Below, piece after piece: positions 35,884 through 43,345 of a stretch of DNA of 64,000 nucleotides; the stretch's first letter is position 1, and every line of letters begins with the position of its first letter. The stretch is from Alkanophaga liquidiphilum (GTDB lineage Archaea > Halobacteriota > Syntropharchaeia > Alkanophagales > B39-G2). The DNA is taken from positions 1 to 64,000 of the forward strand of contig JAPHEF010000005.1 in NCBI GenBank assembly GCA_029259535.1, read 5' to 3'. The position numbers and the translations under genes are program-made. Below the pieces are notes generated by a model, which searched no databases, had not been told where the DNA came from, and worked only from the letters and a program-made list of their open reading frames with translations.

Positions 35884-36158
35884 GCCACCTGTGGTCTCGT
35901 ATATTTCCAAACGACGTCTGCTTTCTCGTCCTGAAACTCCCAAGGCACGACAATGACGACATCGCCGACGTGCATCCAGACACGCTTTCGCATCTTCCCC
36001 GGTATTCTCACCATCCGCTTAACGCCGTCCATGCACCGAACGATCATATGATTCGCTCCGAGCATCGTCTCAACAATACCAAGAACCTCCCGCCGCTCCG
36101 GGTTCGGGATGCGGACCCTGATAACCTCTCCACCAATCTCGCCTATCGCCTCGTTCAC
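35853..36158 (-). CDS. eif1A: Translation initiation factor aIF-1A
   Basis: S1-like OB-fold factor of the decoding site (NEAIGEIGGEVIRVRIPN, ANHMIVRCMDGVKRMVRIPGKM, VWMHVGDVVIVVPWEFQDEKADV). The GTG at 36158 gives 101 residues but lacks the basic N-terminal tail normal for the family. The frame continues upstream for 18 more codons as TKKKSRAENAAERKKGG, which is just such a tail, up to a CTG at 36210-36212 preceded by GGTG; before that is a TAG. The true start may therefore be the rare CTG. First gene of the aIF-1A/rio1/KH operon, with an AT-rich promoter region shared with the divergent GTPase gene. Confidence 0.92.
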   Translation of the reverse strand: MNEAIGEIGGEVIRVRIPNPERREVLGIVETMLGANHMIVRCMDGVKRMVRIPGKMRKRVWMHVGDVVIVVPWEFQDEKADVVWKYTRPQVAWLERKGYLK

Positions 36159-36275
36159 TCCGCCCTTCTTGCGTTCTGCGGCATTTTCCGCTCTGCTTTT
36201 TTTCTTTGTCAGCCCCTACACCCGTTAGTCAGTTGAGAAATAGTAATATTAAAGAGTATCCCATGATATGGTGGC

Positions 36276-36902
36276 ATGAGGTTGAGGAGGGGTTTTTTAC
36301 TTTTACTGAAAAGGCTTCTGAGGAGGAGGAATACGAAGATTGGAATATACGGGGCACCAAATGCTGGGAAGACGACACTGGCAAACAGAATACTCCACGA
36401 CTTCTTAGACCATGAAGAGATGGGAGTTGTCTCTGAGATTCCACACGAGACGCGACGAGCTTACCGCAAGGAGGGCATTCTCATTACCGCAAAAGGCGCA
36501 AAGCTCAAAGTGGACATCGTGGATACGCCCGGGCTCGCAACGAAAATCGATTTCCACGATTTCATACCCTACGGACTTAGCGAAGAAGAAGCGAAGAAAA
36601 GGGCGAAAGAAGCGACAGAGGGCGTCATCGAGGCCATAAAATGGCTCGATGACCTTGACGGCGTCCTCCTCGTTATGGACGCCACGGAAGACCCATTCAC
36701 GCAGGCGAACATCGTCATCATTGGGAATCTCGAGGCTCGTGACATCCCCTTCATCATCGTAGCGAATAAAATGGACTTGGAAAACGCGGTGCCGGCGAGA
36801 ATAAAAAATGCGTTCCCGCAGCACGTCGTCGTGCCGATTTCTGCGCTTAAGGGCGAGAATATGGAAAAACTGTATGAGGAGATGGCCCGTTGCTTTAGGT
36901 GA
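36276..36902 (+). CDS. Era-like small GTPase (OapA/ArvA-type)
   Basis: 208-residue Ras-like GTPase. G1 GAPNAGKTT near residue 26, G2 region ETRRAYRKEG, G3 DTPG, G4 NKMD, G5 SALKGEN. The basic, Leu-rich N-terminus (LRRGFLLLLKRLLRRR) could attach to membrane. It heads a run of three overlapping or adjacent genes (GTPase, DUF2073, zinc ribbon) conserved across euryarchaea. In haloarchaea the equivalent genes are called oapABC or arvABC, the GTPase being required for extracellular vesicle formation; that function is transferred here by family and context only. Confidence 0.85.
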   Translation: MRLRRGFLLLLKRLLRRRNTKIGIYGAPNAGKTTLANRILHDFLDHEEMGVVSEIPHETRRAYRKEGILITAKGAKLKVDIVDTPGLATKIDFHDFIPYGLSEEEAKKRAKEATEGVIEAIKWLDDLDGVLLVMDATEDPFTQANIVIIGNLEARDIPFIIVANKMDLENAVPARIKNAFPQHVVVPISALKGENMEKLYEEMARCFR

Positions 36903-37261
36903 TGCGTATGAGCGGGTGCGGAGAAGAGAGGAACATAAAGCTGGACCTGATATCCGAGGAGCGAATGGCATCAATGACTTCTATGGAAAAAATACGGTTC
37001 ATCCTTGACGGGGTGAAGCTCGGAAACATCGTCGTTTTAGAAGGCGGACTCACGCCGGAGGAGCAGATGAAACTCATAGAGATGACGATGTCCGAGATAA
37101 GTGAGGACTTCACGGGCATAGAAATAGGGAGTTATCCGCTGAAAAGAGGCTTCTTGAGGCTGCGGCGGCGGACGAGGCTCACCATCGTTGGACCGGCGAA
37201 CATGATGAAGACTATAAAAAAAGACAAAGACCTAATAAGGGCAATAATTTCAATAGTTTAA
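36899..37261 (+). CDS. DUF2073 protein (OapB/ArvB family)
   Basis: 120 residues. ERNIKLDLISEERMASM, LEGGLTPEEQMKLIEMTM, FTGIEIGSYP and RLTIVGPANMMKTI are DUF2073 blocks. Overlaps the GTPase stop by four bases and ends one base before the zinc-ribbon gene. Either GTG 36899 or ATG 36902 could start it. No enzymatic motif; it is thought to partner the GTPase. Confidence 0.85.
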   Translation: MMRMSGCGEERNIKLDLISEERMASMTSMEKIRFILDGVKLGNIVVLEGGLTPEEQMKLIEMTMSEISEDFTGIEIGSYPLKRGFLRLRRRTRLTIVGPANMMKTIKKDKDLIRAIISIV

Positions 37262-37262
37262 A

Positions 37263-37652
37263 ATGCCGCACAAGTGCACGAGGTGCGGGAAAGTATTTCA
37301 TGAGTTGAGCGAGGATATGCTCCAAGGCTGCCCCACATGTGGCAGTAAAACGTTCTTCTACGTGCGGAGTGCCGCCGCGCAAAAACTTGCGGAGAGAATA
37401 AAGGTAATAACTGGCATTGGGGAGGGGCAAGAAGCTGGAACCGAGGCTGATGAGGCATTAGAGGCTCAGGCGCAAAACTTGCAACTCGACATCGAAAGCA
37501 TACGGATTTTAAAGCCCGGCGTCTATGTGCTGAACCTTGAGGCGTTGTTCAGAAAAGAGGGGATAATCATGGGGATAAAAGAGGACGGCAAATACGTCAT
37601 ACATCTGCCGTCTTTATTTAAAACGAAACGGAAACGGAGAGAGGAGAAGTGA
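37263..37652 (+). CDS. Zinc-ribbon protein (OapC/ArvC family)
   Basis: 129 residues. N-terminal zinc ribbon from PHKCTRCGKVFHEL and GCPTCGSKTFFYV (two C-x2-C pairs), an acidic Ala/Glu linker, then ILKPGVYVLNLEALFRKEGIIMGIKEDGKYVIHLPSLF, the conserved C-terminal part. Third gene of the trio; its last bases overlap the start of the phosphoribosyltransferase gene by four, extending the operon. Confidence 0.85.
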   Translation: MPHKCTRCGKVFHELSEDMLQGCPTCGSKTFFYVRSAAAQKLAERIKVITGIGEGQEAGTEADEALEAQAQNLQLDIESIRILKPGVYVLNLEALFRKEGIIMGIKEDGKYVIHLPSLFKTKRKRREEK

Positions 37653-38314
37653 TGGAGAGCCTCAAGTGCATCTTCGTGGACTGGCAATATGCATACGAGC
37701 TTTGCAAGGACGTTTTCCTGAAGATAAGAGCGTCGGGCTTCAGACCGGATGTTGTGATCGCCGTTGCTCGAGGCGGCTGGTTCCTTGGGCGGGCACTTTG
37801 CGACTTTTTTCTCATAAAGGAGTTGTTCAGCGTGAAGGTAGAGCACTGGGGCGTCGCCGCCACCGAGGGGCGAGCGGAGCTTAGATGCTGGCTCGACGAA
37901 AACGCCGCCCGCCGCGTCGAGGGTAAGAACGTATTGATAACCGATGATATCACCGACACCGGCGACAGCCTCCGCATACTCTTAGAGCACTGCCGTCGCA
38001 GTTTGAATGCAAAAGAGGTGCGAACCGCCACGATGCAGCACAAGACAAGCTCCTCTATAACTCCTGACTACTACGGCGAGGTCTTAAAAGAGTGGAAATG
38101 GGTGATTTACCCGTGGAGCATCCACGAAGACCTTTTCACACTCATCCCGAAGGTCTTAGGTGAGGGAAAGACTATCGAACAAATAAAAGAGCGGCTGCGG
38201 GATGCCTTCGACATCTATATTTCGCAGAACACGCTCGAAGAAGTCCTCGAAAACATGCTGCATCACGGTAAGGTGGAAAAAAAAGGGAAACTTTGGACGC
38301 CGGCGGCGCAGTAA
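37649..38314 (+). CDS. Phosphoribosyltransferase with C-terminal winged helix
   Basis: 221 residues. PRPP-binding motif VLITDDITDTGDS, flexible-loop and hood regions as in xanthine/guanine phosphoribosyltransferases (FRPDVVIAVARGGWFLGRAL). Residues 160-221 (EQIKERLRDAFDIYISQNTLEEVLENMLHHGKV in outline) look like a helix-turn-helix, which could make it a regulator as well as an enzyme. The substrate is a purine base by family, but which one is unclear. Confidence 0.85.
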   Translation: MMESLKCIFVDWQYAYELCKDVFLKIRASGFRPDVVIAVARGGWFLGRALCDFFLIKELFSVKVEHWGVAATEGRAELRCWLDENAARRVEGKNVLITDDITDTGDSLRILLEHCRRSLNAKEVRTATMQHKTSSSITPDYYGEVLKEWKWVIYPWSIHEDLFTLIPKVLGEGKTIEQIKERLRDAFDIYISQNTLEEVLENMLHHGKVEKKGKLWTPAAQ

Positions 38315-38321
38315 CTCGGCG

Positions 38322-39221
38322 TTAAGTTGAGCGTTGCTGTCCGAAGTATTCGTAGAAGCCGCCTCGACTACCTTTCCAGCGTTTGGGGTCGCCTTTAAAG
38401 CCGGCGGTGATGAGCTGGCGCATGAGCGGCGGCGTTCGCCATTTAGAGTCGCCAGTTAGTTTATACATTTCCTCCCAGACCTTTGCTCGCAGCTCCAGTC
38501 CAATCCAATCTGTGAACTCAAACTGCCCCATAGGATGATTGTAACCATATTTCAGGATGATGTCCACGTCCTTCGGGGTTGCAACCCCCTCCTCCACGAT
38601 TCTGATGGCTTCCACGGCGAGAGCGTGGCTGAGCCTGATGGACGGGAAGCCGGTGCCCATATCTTTGACAACGGCAATCACACGCCCGAGCTGTTCGGCG
38701 AGCCTCTTCGAGACTTCCAAGGTCTCATCGGAAGTCAATAACCCCCTAACTATCTCAAGAAGCTTCATAACAACGACGGGCTGGAAGAAGTGCATGCCGA
38801 TGACCTTTTCGGGACGTTTTGTCGCCGCTGCAATTTGCGTGACGGGCAGCGAGGACGTGTTTGACGCCAGAATCGTATGCTCAGGGCATATCTCGTCAAG
38901 CTCGGCAAAAACCTTCTTCTTCAGTTCTAAGCTCTCGGGCACCGCCTCTATGACGTAATCGGCATCATTACATGCGTATTTGAGGTCGGTCGTCACTTCT
39001 ATACAGCTGAGAGCCGCCTCTGCCTCTTCCCTCGTCATCTTGCCCTTCTCGACAGTTTTTTCGAGACCCCAGCGCCCGCTCTTTATCTCCTTCATGCCAG
39101 CTTTTAGAATCCCATCGCTGATGTCACGGGCGACAACCTTGAAGCCATGCTGGGCGCAGAGTCTCGTAATCTCCCGCCCCATCACTCCAAAACCTATTAC
39201 GGCTATCTTCTCAATCTCCAC
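38322..39221 (-). CDS. 3-hydroxyacyl-CoA dehydrogenase
   Basis: NAD-dependent oxidation of 3-hydroxyacyl-CoA. VIGFGVMGREI near the N-terminus binds NAD; catalytic region is VIGMHFFQPVVVMKLLEIV (His), with NTSSLPVTQIA before it; the C-terminal helical domain includes YGYNHPMGQFEFTDWIGL. Start taken at GTG 39221, which has GGGGGAGGTGAG just upstream and lies five bases after the hydratase stop; the ATG at 39260 is inside the hydratase gene. Cotranscribed with the hydratase. Confidence 0.92.
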   Translation of the reverse strand: MEIEKIAVIGFGVMGREITRLCAQHGFKVVARDISDGILKAGMKEIKSGRWGLEKTVEKGKMTREEAEAALSCIEVTTDLKYACNDADYVIEAVPESLELKKKVFAELDEICPEHTILASNTSSLPVTQIAAATKRPEKVIGMHFFQPVVVMKLLEIVRGLLTSDETLEVSKRLAEQLGRVIAVVKDMGTGFPSIRLSHALAVEAIRIVEEGVATPKDVDIILKYGYNHPMGQFEFTDWIGLELRAKVWEEMYKLTGDSKWRTPPLMRQLITAGFKGDPKRWKGSRGGFYEYFGQQRST

Positions 39222-39225
39222 ATGC

Positions 39226-40014
39226 TCACCTCCCCCTAAACTCAGGCTTTCGCCGCTCAAGGAACGCCTTCATGCCCTCAGCCCTGTCCTCGGAAGCAAA
39301 GCAGACGCCGAGCGCCTGCGACTCGAACCGCAGCCCGGCATCGAGCGGCGTGTTCATCGCCACGTTAATCGCACGCTTTATGAGACGTAATGCCAGCGGG
39401 CTTTTACTTGCTATCGTTTTTGCGAGTCCCATTGCCACTTCTTCGAGCTTTTCGGTCGGCACGACCTTCTCAACGAGCCCTACACGTTCAGCTTCTTTTG
39501 CGTCTATGATATTGCCAGTGAAGCATAGCAGCTTTGCCATCCCAGGTCCAACGAGCCGAGGGAGGCGTTGTGTGCCGCCAGCGCCCGGCATTATTCCCAA
39601 ATTTACCTCCGGCTGCCCAAACTTCGCATTTTCCGCTGCTATCCTGAAGTCGCACGCCATCGCAAGCTCCAGCCCGCCACCGAGGCAGAAGCCGTTGATC
39701 GCTGCAATCACGGGCTTGCTGAAATCCTCGATGCGCTTGTAGAGCGTCTGACCGCCGAGTGACGACTCCGAAAACTCCATAATCTGTTTAAAGCTCATTT
39801 CGGACAGCACTTTTATGTCGGCGCCGGAGACGAACGTTTTATTGCCGGCGCCCGTGATGACGACCGCTCACACGCTTTCATCCTTTTCAACATCGTCAAG
39901 CGCCACAAGCAGCTTTTTCCTCGTCTCGATGTCGAGGGCGTTCCTCGACTCAGGGCGGTTTATTGTTATTTTCACAATGCCCTCCGCCTTTTCAAGTATG
40001 ACGTTTTTGAACAA
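39226..40014 (-). pseudogene. Enoyl-CoA hydratase with one in-frame TGA
   Basis: A crotonase-family gene that is complete except for one stop codon. From TTG 40014 it reads FKNVILEKAEGIVKITINRP through VALDDVEKDESV, then TGA (39868-39870), then AVVITGAGNKTFVSGADI and onward in the same frame. The family usually has Arg at this site (VRAVVITG), so the TGA is one transition from CGA. Downstream marks are intact: GADIK oxyanion loop, GGGLELAMACDFRIAAENA, GEVNLGIMPGAGGTQRLPR-type stretch with catalytic Glu. The fragment after the stop (from 39810) lacks the N-terminal strands and would not fold normally. Followed after four bases by the dehydrogenase gene. Confidence 0.85.
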
Positions 40015-40053
40015 AGCAATCCCCTATTAAATTTCCAGAGTAAAAGTAGAAGG

Positions 40054-40299
40054 ATGCTTGTGGACGTGACGATAAAGTTGAAAAGAGGGGTTACGGACCC
40101 GGAGGGGGAGAACACGAAGAAGGCACTTACGCTGTTGGGCTTCAAGAACGTGCAATCAGTAGGTGTGATGAAGACCTTCAGAATAGAAATGGATTGCGGT
40201 GACGAGGCAGAAGCGGTGAAACAAGCGGAGGAGATGTGCAGGCGATTGCTTGCAAACCCTGTTATACACGAATACGAGATAAAAGTGGTGAGGGGGTAG
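40054..40299 (+). CDS. purS: Phosphoribosylformylglycinamidine synthase subunit PurS
   Basis: 81-residue small subunit that bridges PurL and PurQ. VDVTIKLKRGVTDPEGENTK and the LGFKNVQSVGVMKTF block are diagnostic. It is directly upstream of trpS (3 bp) and divergent from the enoyl-CoA hydratase gene. Confidence 0.95.
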   Translation: MLVDVTIKLKRGVTDPEGENTKKALTLLGFKNVQSVGVMKTFRIEMDCGDEAEAVKQAEEMCRRLLANPVIHEYEIKVVRG

Positions 40300-40302
40300 A
40301 GA

Positions 40303-41631
40303 ATGCCGGAGCAGCCGAGGTTCGACCCCTGGGGCTCAGCCGTCATCGATTACTCAAAAGTGTTCACGGAGTTTGGAATATCGAGGTTCGAGGGGCTTCT
40401 GCCGAGAGTTAAGGAGCCACATCTTTACATGCGTCGCCGCATTGTAATGGGGCATCGGGACTACGAGCTTATTTTGGAGGCGATGGAGCGGCGCCGTCCG
40501 TTTGCGGTGATGAGCGGCTTTATGCCTTCAGGAAAACTGCACCTTGGCGGGAAAATGGTCATGGACGAAATCATCTGGCACCAGCGGATGGGCGCTGCGG
40601 CGTTCGTCAGCATTGCCGACATGGAAGCGCATGCCGTTCGCCGCATATCTTGGCGTGAGTGCAAGAAGATTGGCGTCTTCGAATATATACTCAGCCTGAT
40701 CGCCCTCGGCTTCGACCCGCACAGGGGCTTCATTTACTTCCAGTCTGAAAACAGGTTGCTACAAGACCTCGCCTTCGAACTGGGTTGCGAGGCTAACATC
40801 GGAGAGCTGAGCGCAGTTTACGGCTTCTCCAGCGACGTCAACGTCTCGAAGTGCGTCAGCGTGCTCATGCAGAGCGCCGACATCCTGCAGCCGCAACTCG
40901 CAACGTTCGGCGGACCAAAGCCAACGGTAATTCCTGTTGGTTTCGACCAAGACCCGCATATCCGATTAACGAGAGACGTTGCCTCAAGGGTGCGGCTCTT
41001 CACCGTCGAGCTCGTCAAAAATGGGGATGAATGTGTGAGGGTCAGGGCGAAGACGGAGGACGCCGCCTCTGCGCTCACGGAGGTTACGAGCAAGCTCGGC
41101 GGCGAGAAGCGAGCTTACGAGATGCATGTTGATGTCTACGGCGAGCCTTTCGAAGTGGTGGAGCGTGTGGTCAGGGAGGTAGAAATTGAGCTCGGCGGCT
41201 ACGGCTTTTACCCGCCGGCAGCGACGTTCCACCGCTTCATGCGTGGGCTCGGCGGCGGGAAGATGTCGTCGTCGAAGCCTGAGAGCTACATAGCGCTGAC
41301 GGAGCCGCCGAGGGACGCCGCTGCGAAGGTAATGAACGCAAAGACCGGCGGGCGGGCGACTCTGGAAGAGCAGCGGAAGCTTGGCGGCGTTCCCGAGGAG
41401 TGCATAGTTTACGAGCTTCTGATGTTCCACCTTATCGAGGACGACCGGCACGTAGCTGAAATTTACGAGGAGTGCATCTCAGGACGCCGCACCTGCGCAG
41501 CTTGCAAAAAGGCGGCGGCAGAGCTTATGCGTTCTTTCCTGAAAGAGCATCAGGAGAGGAGGGAAGAGGCGAAAAACGTTTTAAAGGAATTGGATATGGG
41601 GAAGAAGTGGCTGGAAGCTGTTAAGTTTTGA
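40303..41631 (+). CDS. trpS: Tryptophan--tRNA ligase, archaeal type
   Basis: Class I synthetase of 442 residues. FDPWGSAVIDYSKVFTEFGI is the archaeal/eukaryotic N-terminal signature; SGFMPSGKLHLGGKMV carries the HIGH-equivalent; KMSSSK lies in GGGKMSSSKPES. FDQDPHIRLTRDVA contacts the adenylate. Full length. Confidence 0.95.
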   Translation: MPEQPRFDPWGSAVIDYSKVFTEFGISRFEGLLPRVKEPHLYMRRRIVMGHRDYELILEAMERRRPFAVMSGFMPSGKLHLGGKMVMDEIIWHQRMGAAAFVSIADMEAHAVRRISWRECKKIGVFEYILSLIALGFDPHRGFIYFQSENRLLQDLAFELGCEANIGELSAVYGFSSDVNVSKCVSVLMQSADILQPQLATFGGPKPTVIPVGFDQDPHIRLTRDVASRVRLFTVELVKNGDECVRVRAKTEDAASALTEVTSKLGGEKRAYEMHVDVYGEPFEVVERVVREVEIELGGYGFYPPAATFHRFMRGLGGGKMSSSKPESYIALTEPPRDAAAKVMNAKTGGRATLEEQRKLGGVPEECIVYELLMFHLIEDDRHVAEIYEECISGRRTCAACKKAAAELMRSFLKEHQERREEAKNVLKELDMGKKWLEAVKF

Positions 41632-41653
41632 GGGCGGGTGAAGCCATTATAAA

Positions 41654-41673
41654 CACTTTTTTATAAAAAAGTG
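41654..41673. promoter_or_regulatory. Perfect 20-bp palindrome at the promoter of the TIR gene
   Basis: CACTTTTTTATAAAAAAGTG reads the same on both strands and contains a TATA-like core. It stands 34 bp before the TIR-protein ATG, after the trpS stop. It could be an operator, a hairpin terminator for trpS, or a combined promoter/operator. AAAGGAGGTG follows as the ribosome site. Confidence 0.5.
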
Positions 41674-41706
41674 ATTATGGAATAAACAAAGGAGGTGTGG
41701 TGAAAA

Positions 41707-42300
41707 ATGAAGATGGTTTTTGTTTCACACACAAAAAGAGATGCAGAATTCTGCGATGCATTTGATAGAGTATGTGCTCGAGTAGGAATTAGAGCATTTC
41801 GCTCTGAATTTGAAACAATTGAGAGACCTGCGTGGAAAACAATAAAAGATGCTATAAATAAATCTATTGCTGTATTCTTTTTAGTAGGAGAAGAATTAGT
41901 AAGGAGTCAGGATTTAGGAGATCCTGAATGGAGATATACTCAGAATTGGATTGCTTATGAAATAGGTATAGCATGTCAAAGAGGAATTGATGTTTGGGCT
42001 GTTTGTGATGACGTCCCAATTAACTTTCCGATGCCATATATCAATAATTATCTTACTTTAAGCTTAAAGCACGAGCCGGCATTTAATTATTTAAGAGAAG
42101 TCCTTGAACTCTATAAAACAGGGCAGACTTTCCCTTTTCCTTATGTAGACCCTTTTGGGAATAATCTAGGCGTAAAGTGTCCCTACGATGACTGTCAAAT
42201 GGAATTTAACTTGCATGTTGGCTTACCACCAGGAGAAATAATCAGGTGCCCTCAATGTTTGAGGAATATAGTGTTTCCTCAGGGCATTTACTTTGATTAA
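41707..42300 (+). CDS. TIR-domain protein with C-terminal zinc ribbon
   Basis: 197 residues. Residues 1-135 are a TIR fold: VFVSHTKRDAEFCDAF, RAFRSEFETIERPAWKTI, AVFFLVGEEL, and NWIAYEIGIACQRG, where Glu85 is the position of the NAD-cleaving glutamate of TIR enzymes. Residues 155-195 are a zinc ribbon (Cys158, Cys163, Cys181, Cys184). TIR NADases are common effectors of prokaryotic defence, where a second domain senses the trigger; here the ribbon could bind nucleic acid or protein. The gene is much more AT-rich than its neighbours and uses many A/T-ending codons, so it is probably acquired. An attC-like site starts 27 bp after the stop. Confidence 0.85.
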   Translation: MKMVFVSHTKRDAEFCDAFDRVCARVGIRAFRSEFETIERPAWKTIKDAINKSIAVFFLVGEELVRSQDLGDPEWRYTQNWIAYEIGIACQRGIDVWAVCDDVPINFPMPYINNYLTLSLKHEPAFNYLREVLELYKTGQTFPFPYVDPFGNNLGVKCPYDDCQMEFNLHVGLPPGEIIRCPQCLRNIVFPQGIYFD

Positions 42301-42327
42301 CTGCCAAAAAATGAACACGCCGACAGC

Positions 42328-42413
42328 GTATAACAGAGCGTATCTGGCTATGGTGCTTCACACTTGCCTAAACCCACCTTCGGCGTGCTTCAGATACGCT
42401 CAAAACGTTATAC
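42328..42413 (+). other. attC-like recombination site (integron cassette type)
   Basis: An 86-bp imperfect palindrome: GTATAAC (42328-42334) and GTTATAC (42407-42413) are exact complements at the ends, in the place of the R'' (RYYYAAC) and R' (GTTRRRY) boxes; inside them GAGCGTATCTG (42336-42346) pairs perfectly with CAGATACGCTC (42391-42401). Spacers are 1 and 5 bases, giving the left-right asymmetry typical of attC. The central 44 bases are loosely paired. Each end box departs from consensus at one base. It lies just after the TIR gene, as attC sites do in gene cassettes. No integrase gene is in the window. Confidence 0.55.
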
Positions 42414-42437
42414 TTATATGCTTGCAACACTTAAGTT

Positions 42438-43111
42438 GGACGTGTCCACATAACATAAGCCCACCGCAACCGATTATAGTATAGCATGAACAACTTACAG
42501 AACACATTCCAGTTTCTAACGGATTAAAACAGCTAATTGAGAAAAGAGCGTCTTTATCCGCTGCTTCAGCGAAAAACACCGATTCTACCGAGCTTCATAA
42601 TCTCACCGAAAGGACTGATGTTCAAATTCCCAACCAAGTCTTCTCATAGCATCCATTAACCAAGCTTATCTATAATAATCCGGGCCTATTCTCGCAGTAT
42701 TCTAGCACTTCCTTTAAAGACTTTAGTTAGATAATTCCGTGTTGTATAAACTCTCATAATCAACTCATTCCTCTCCACACCGCAGAATAAACATAGTACG
42801 CCTTTTATTCGCTTTAACAATTGTTTCGTCTGAGGCAATCAGATTTCTTTGTTTTTTCTCTGTTGTAACCGGTAGCTTCTCTTCAAATTTCTTTTCTTTA
42901 TCCAGTTCCGGACAGAGGTTTTAGAGACGGGATGGAGCTCTGACAGAATTCCGGCAGCCCTTCACCGAAGCCGTCTGAATATAAGCTAGGATCTTAACTC
43001 GAAAGGCGGCGGCACCTTATTCTTCTCAAACACCTTCAACTCCTCCACAATCCCCCTTACACTACGCATAAAAATAGTTCCCCCCATTTATGATCTTATG
43101 TGGACACGTCC
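42438..43111 (-). mobile_element. Decayed insertion sequence (IS6-like DDE transposase) with intact 16-bp inverted ends
   Basis: GGACGTGTCCACATAA at 42438-42453 is the exact complement of TTATGTGGACACGTCC at 43096-43111. Between them, the minus strand holds shredded transposase pieces in shifting frames: SELHPVSKTSVRNWI, NLIASDETIVKANKR, CGVERNELIMRVYTTR, IIIDKAW-LMDAMRRLG-like and FEHQSFGEIMK, which match the helix-turn-helix, first Asp, second Asp and final Glu regions of IS6/IS240-type transposases. Many stops and frameshifts; not functional. No obvious target duplication remains. 43112-43250 beyond it holds only a CACAACCC-TGAT-GGGTGTG hairpin and no gene. Confidence 0.75.
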
Positions 43112-43255
43112 TAGTCCTCACGCAATTCATCACAACCCTGATGGGTGTGAGCTTTCTTGCTTAGTTTTTTGTAATGCCCATTTAGACGCCGCTCAGCAGA
43201 AGGAAACAAATTGCCGACATCTTGGCATTTAATGATGTGGGAGCATGAGGTAAGC

Positions 43256-43263
43256 TTATATAT
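43256..43263 (+). promoter_or_regulatory. TATA box of the glutamate synthase operon
   Basis: TTATATAT lies 92 bp before the ferredoxin ATG. The predicted start near 43288 leaves a leader of about 65 bases that includes the small ORF at 43307. Confidence 0.55.
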
Positions 43264-43306
43264 GAGGCTTGCCAACGGCAAATGATATCCGACAATAAAG
43301 GAGGTA

Positions 43307-43345
43307 ATGTCCGGCGTGCTGCTTGCCCGAATAACTGGGAATTGA
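43307..43345 (+). CDS. Possible 12-codon leader peptide
   Basis: ATG directly preceded by AAAGGAGGTA opens a frame MSGVLLARITGN that stops 9 bases before the ferredoxin start. The ribosome site here is the best in the neighbourhood. It could be a leader peptide tuning operon expression, or a chance ORF in the leader. Confidence 0.3.
   Translation: MSGVLLARITGN

Noticed and set aside
39868..39870. In-frame TGA in the enoyl-CoA hydratase as selenocysteine
   Set aside because: The family has Arg, not Cys or Sec, at this position, no SECIS-like hairpin is evident, and selenocysteine is confined to few archaeal groups.
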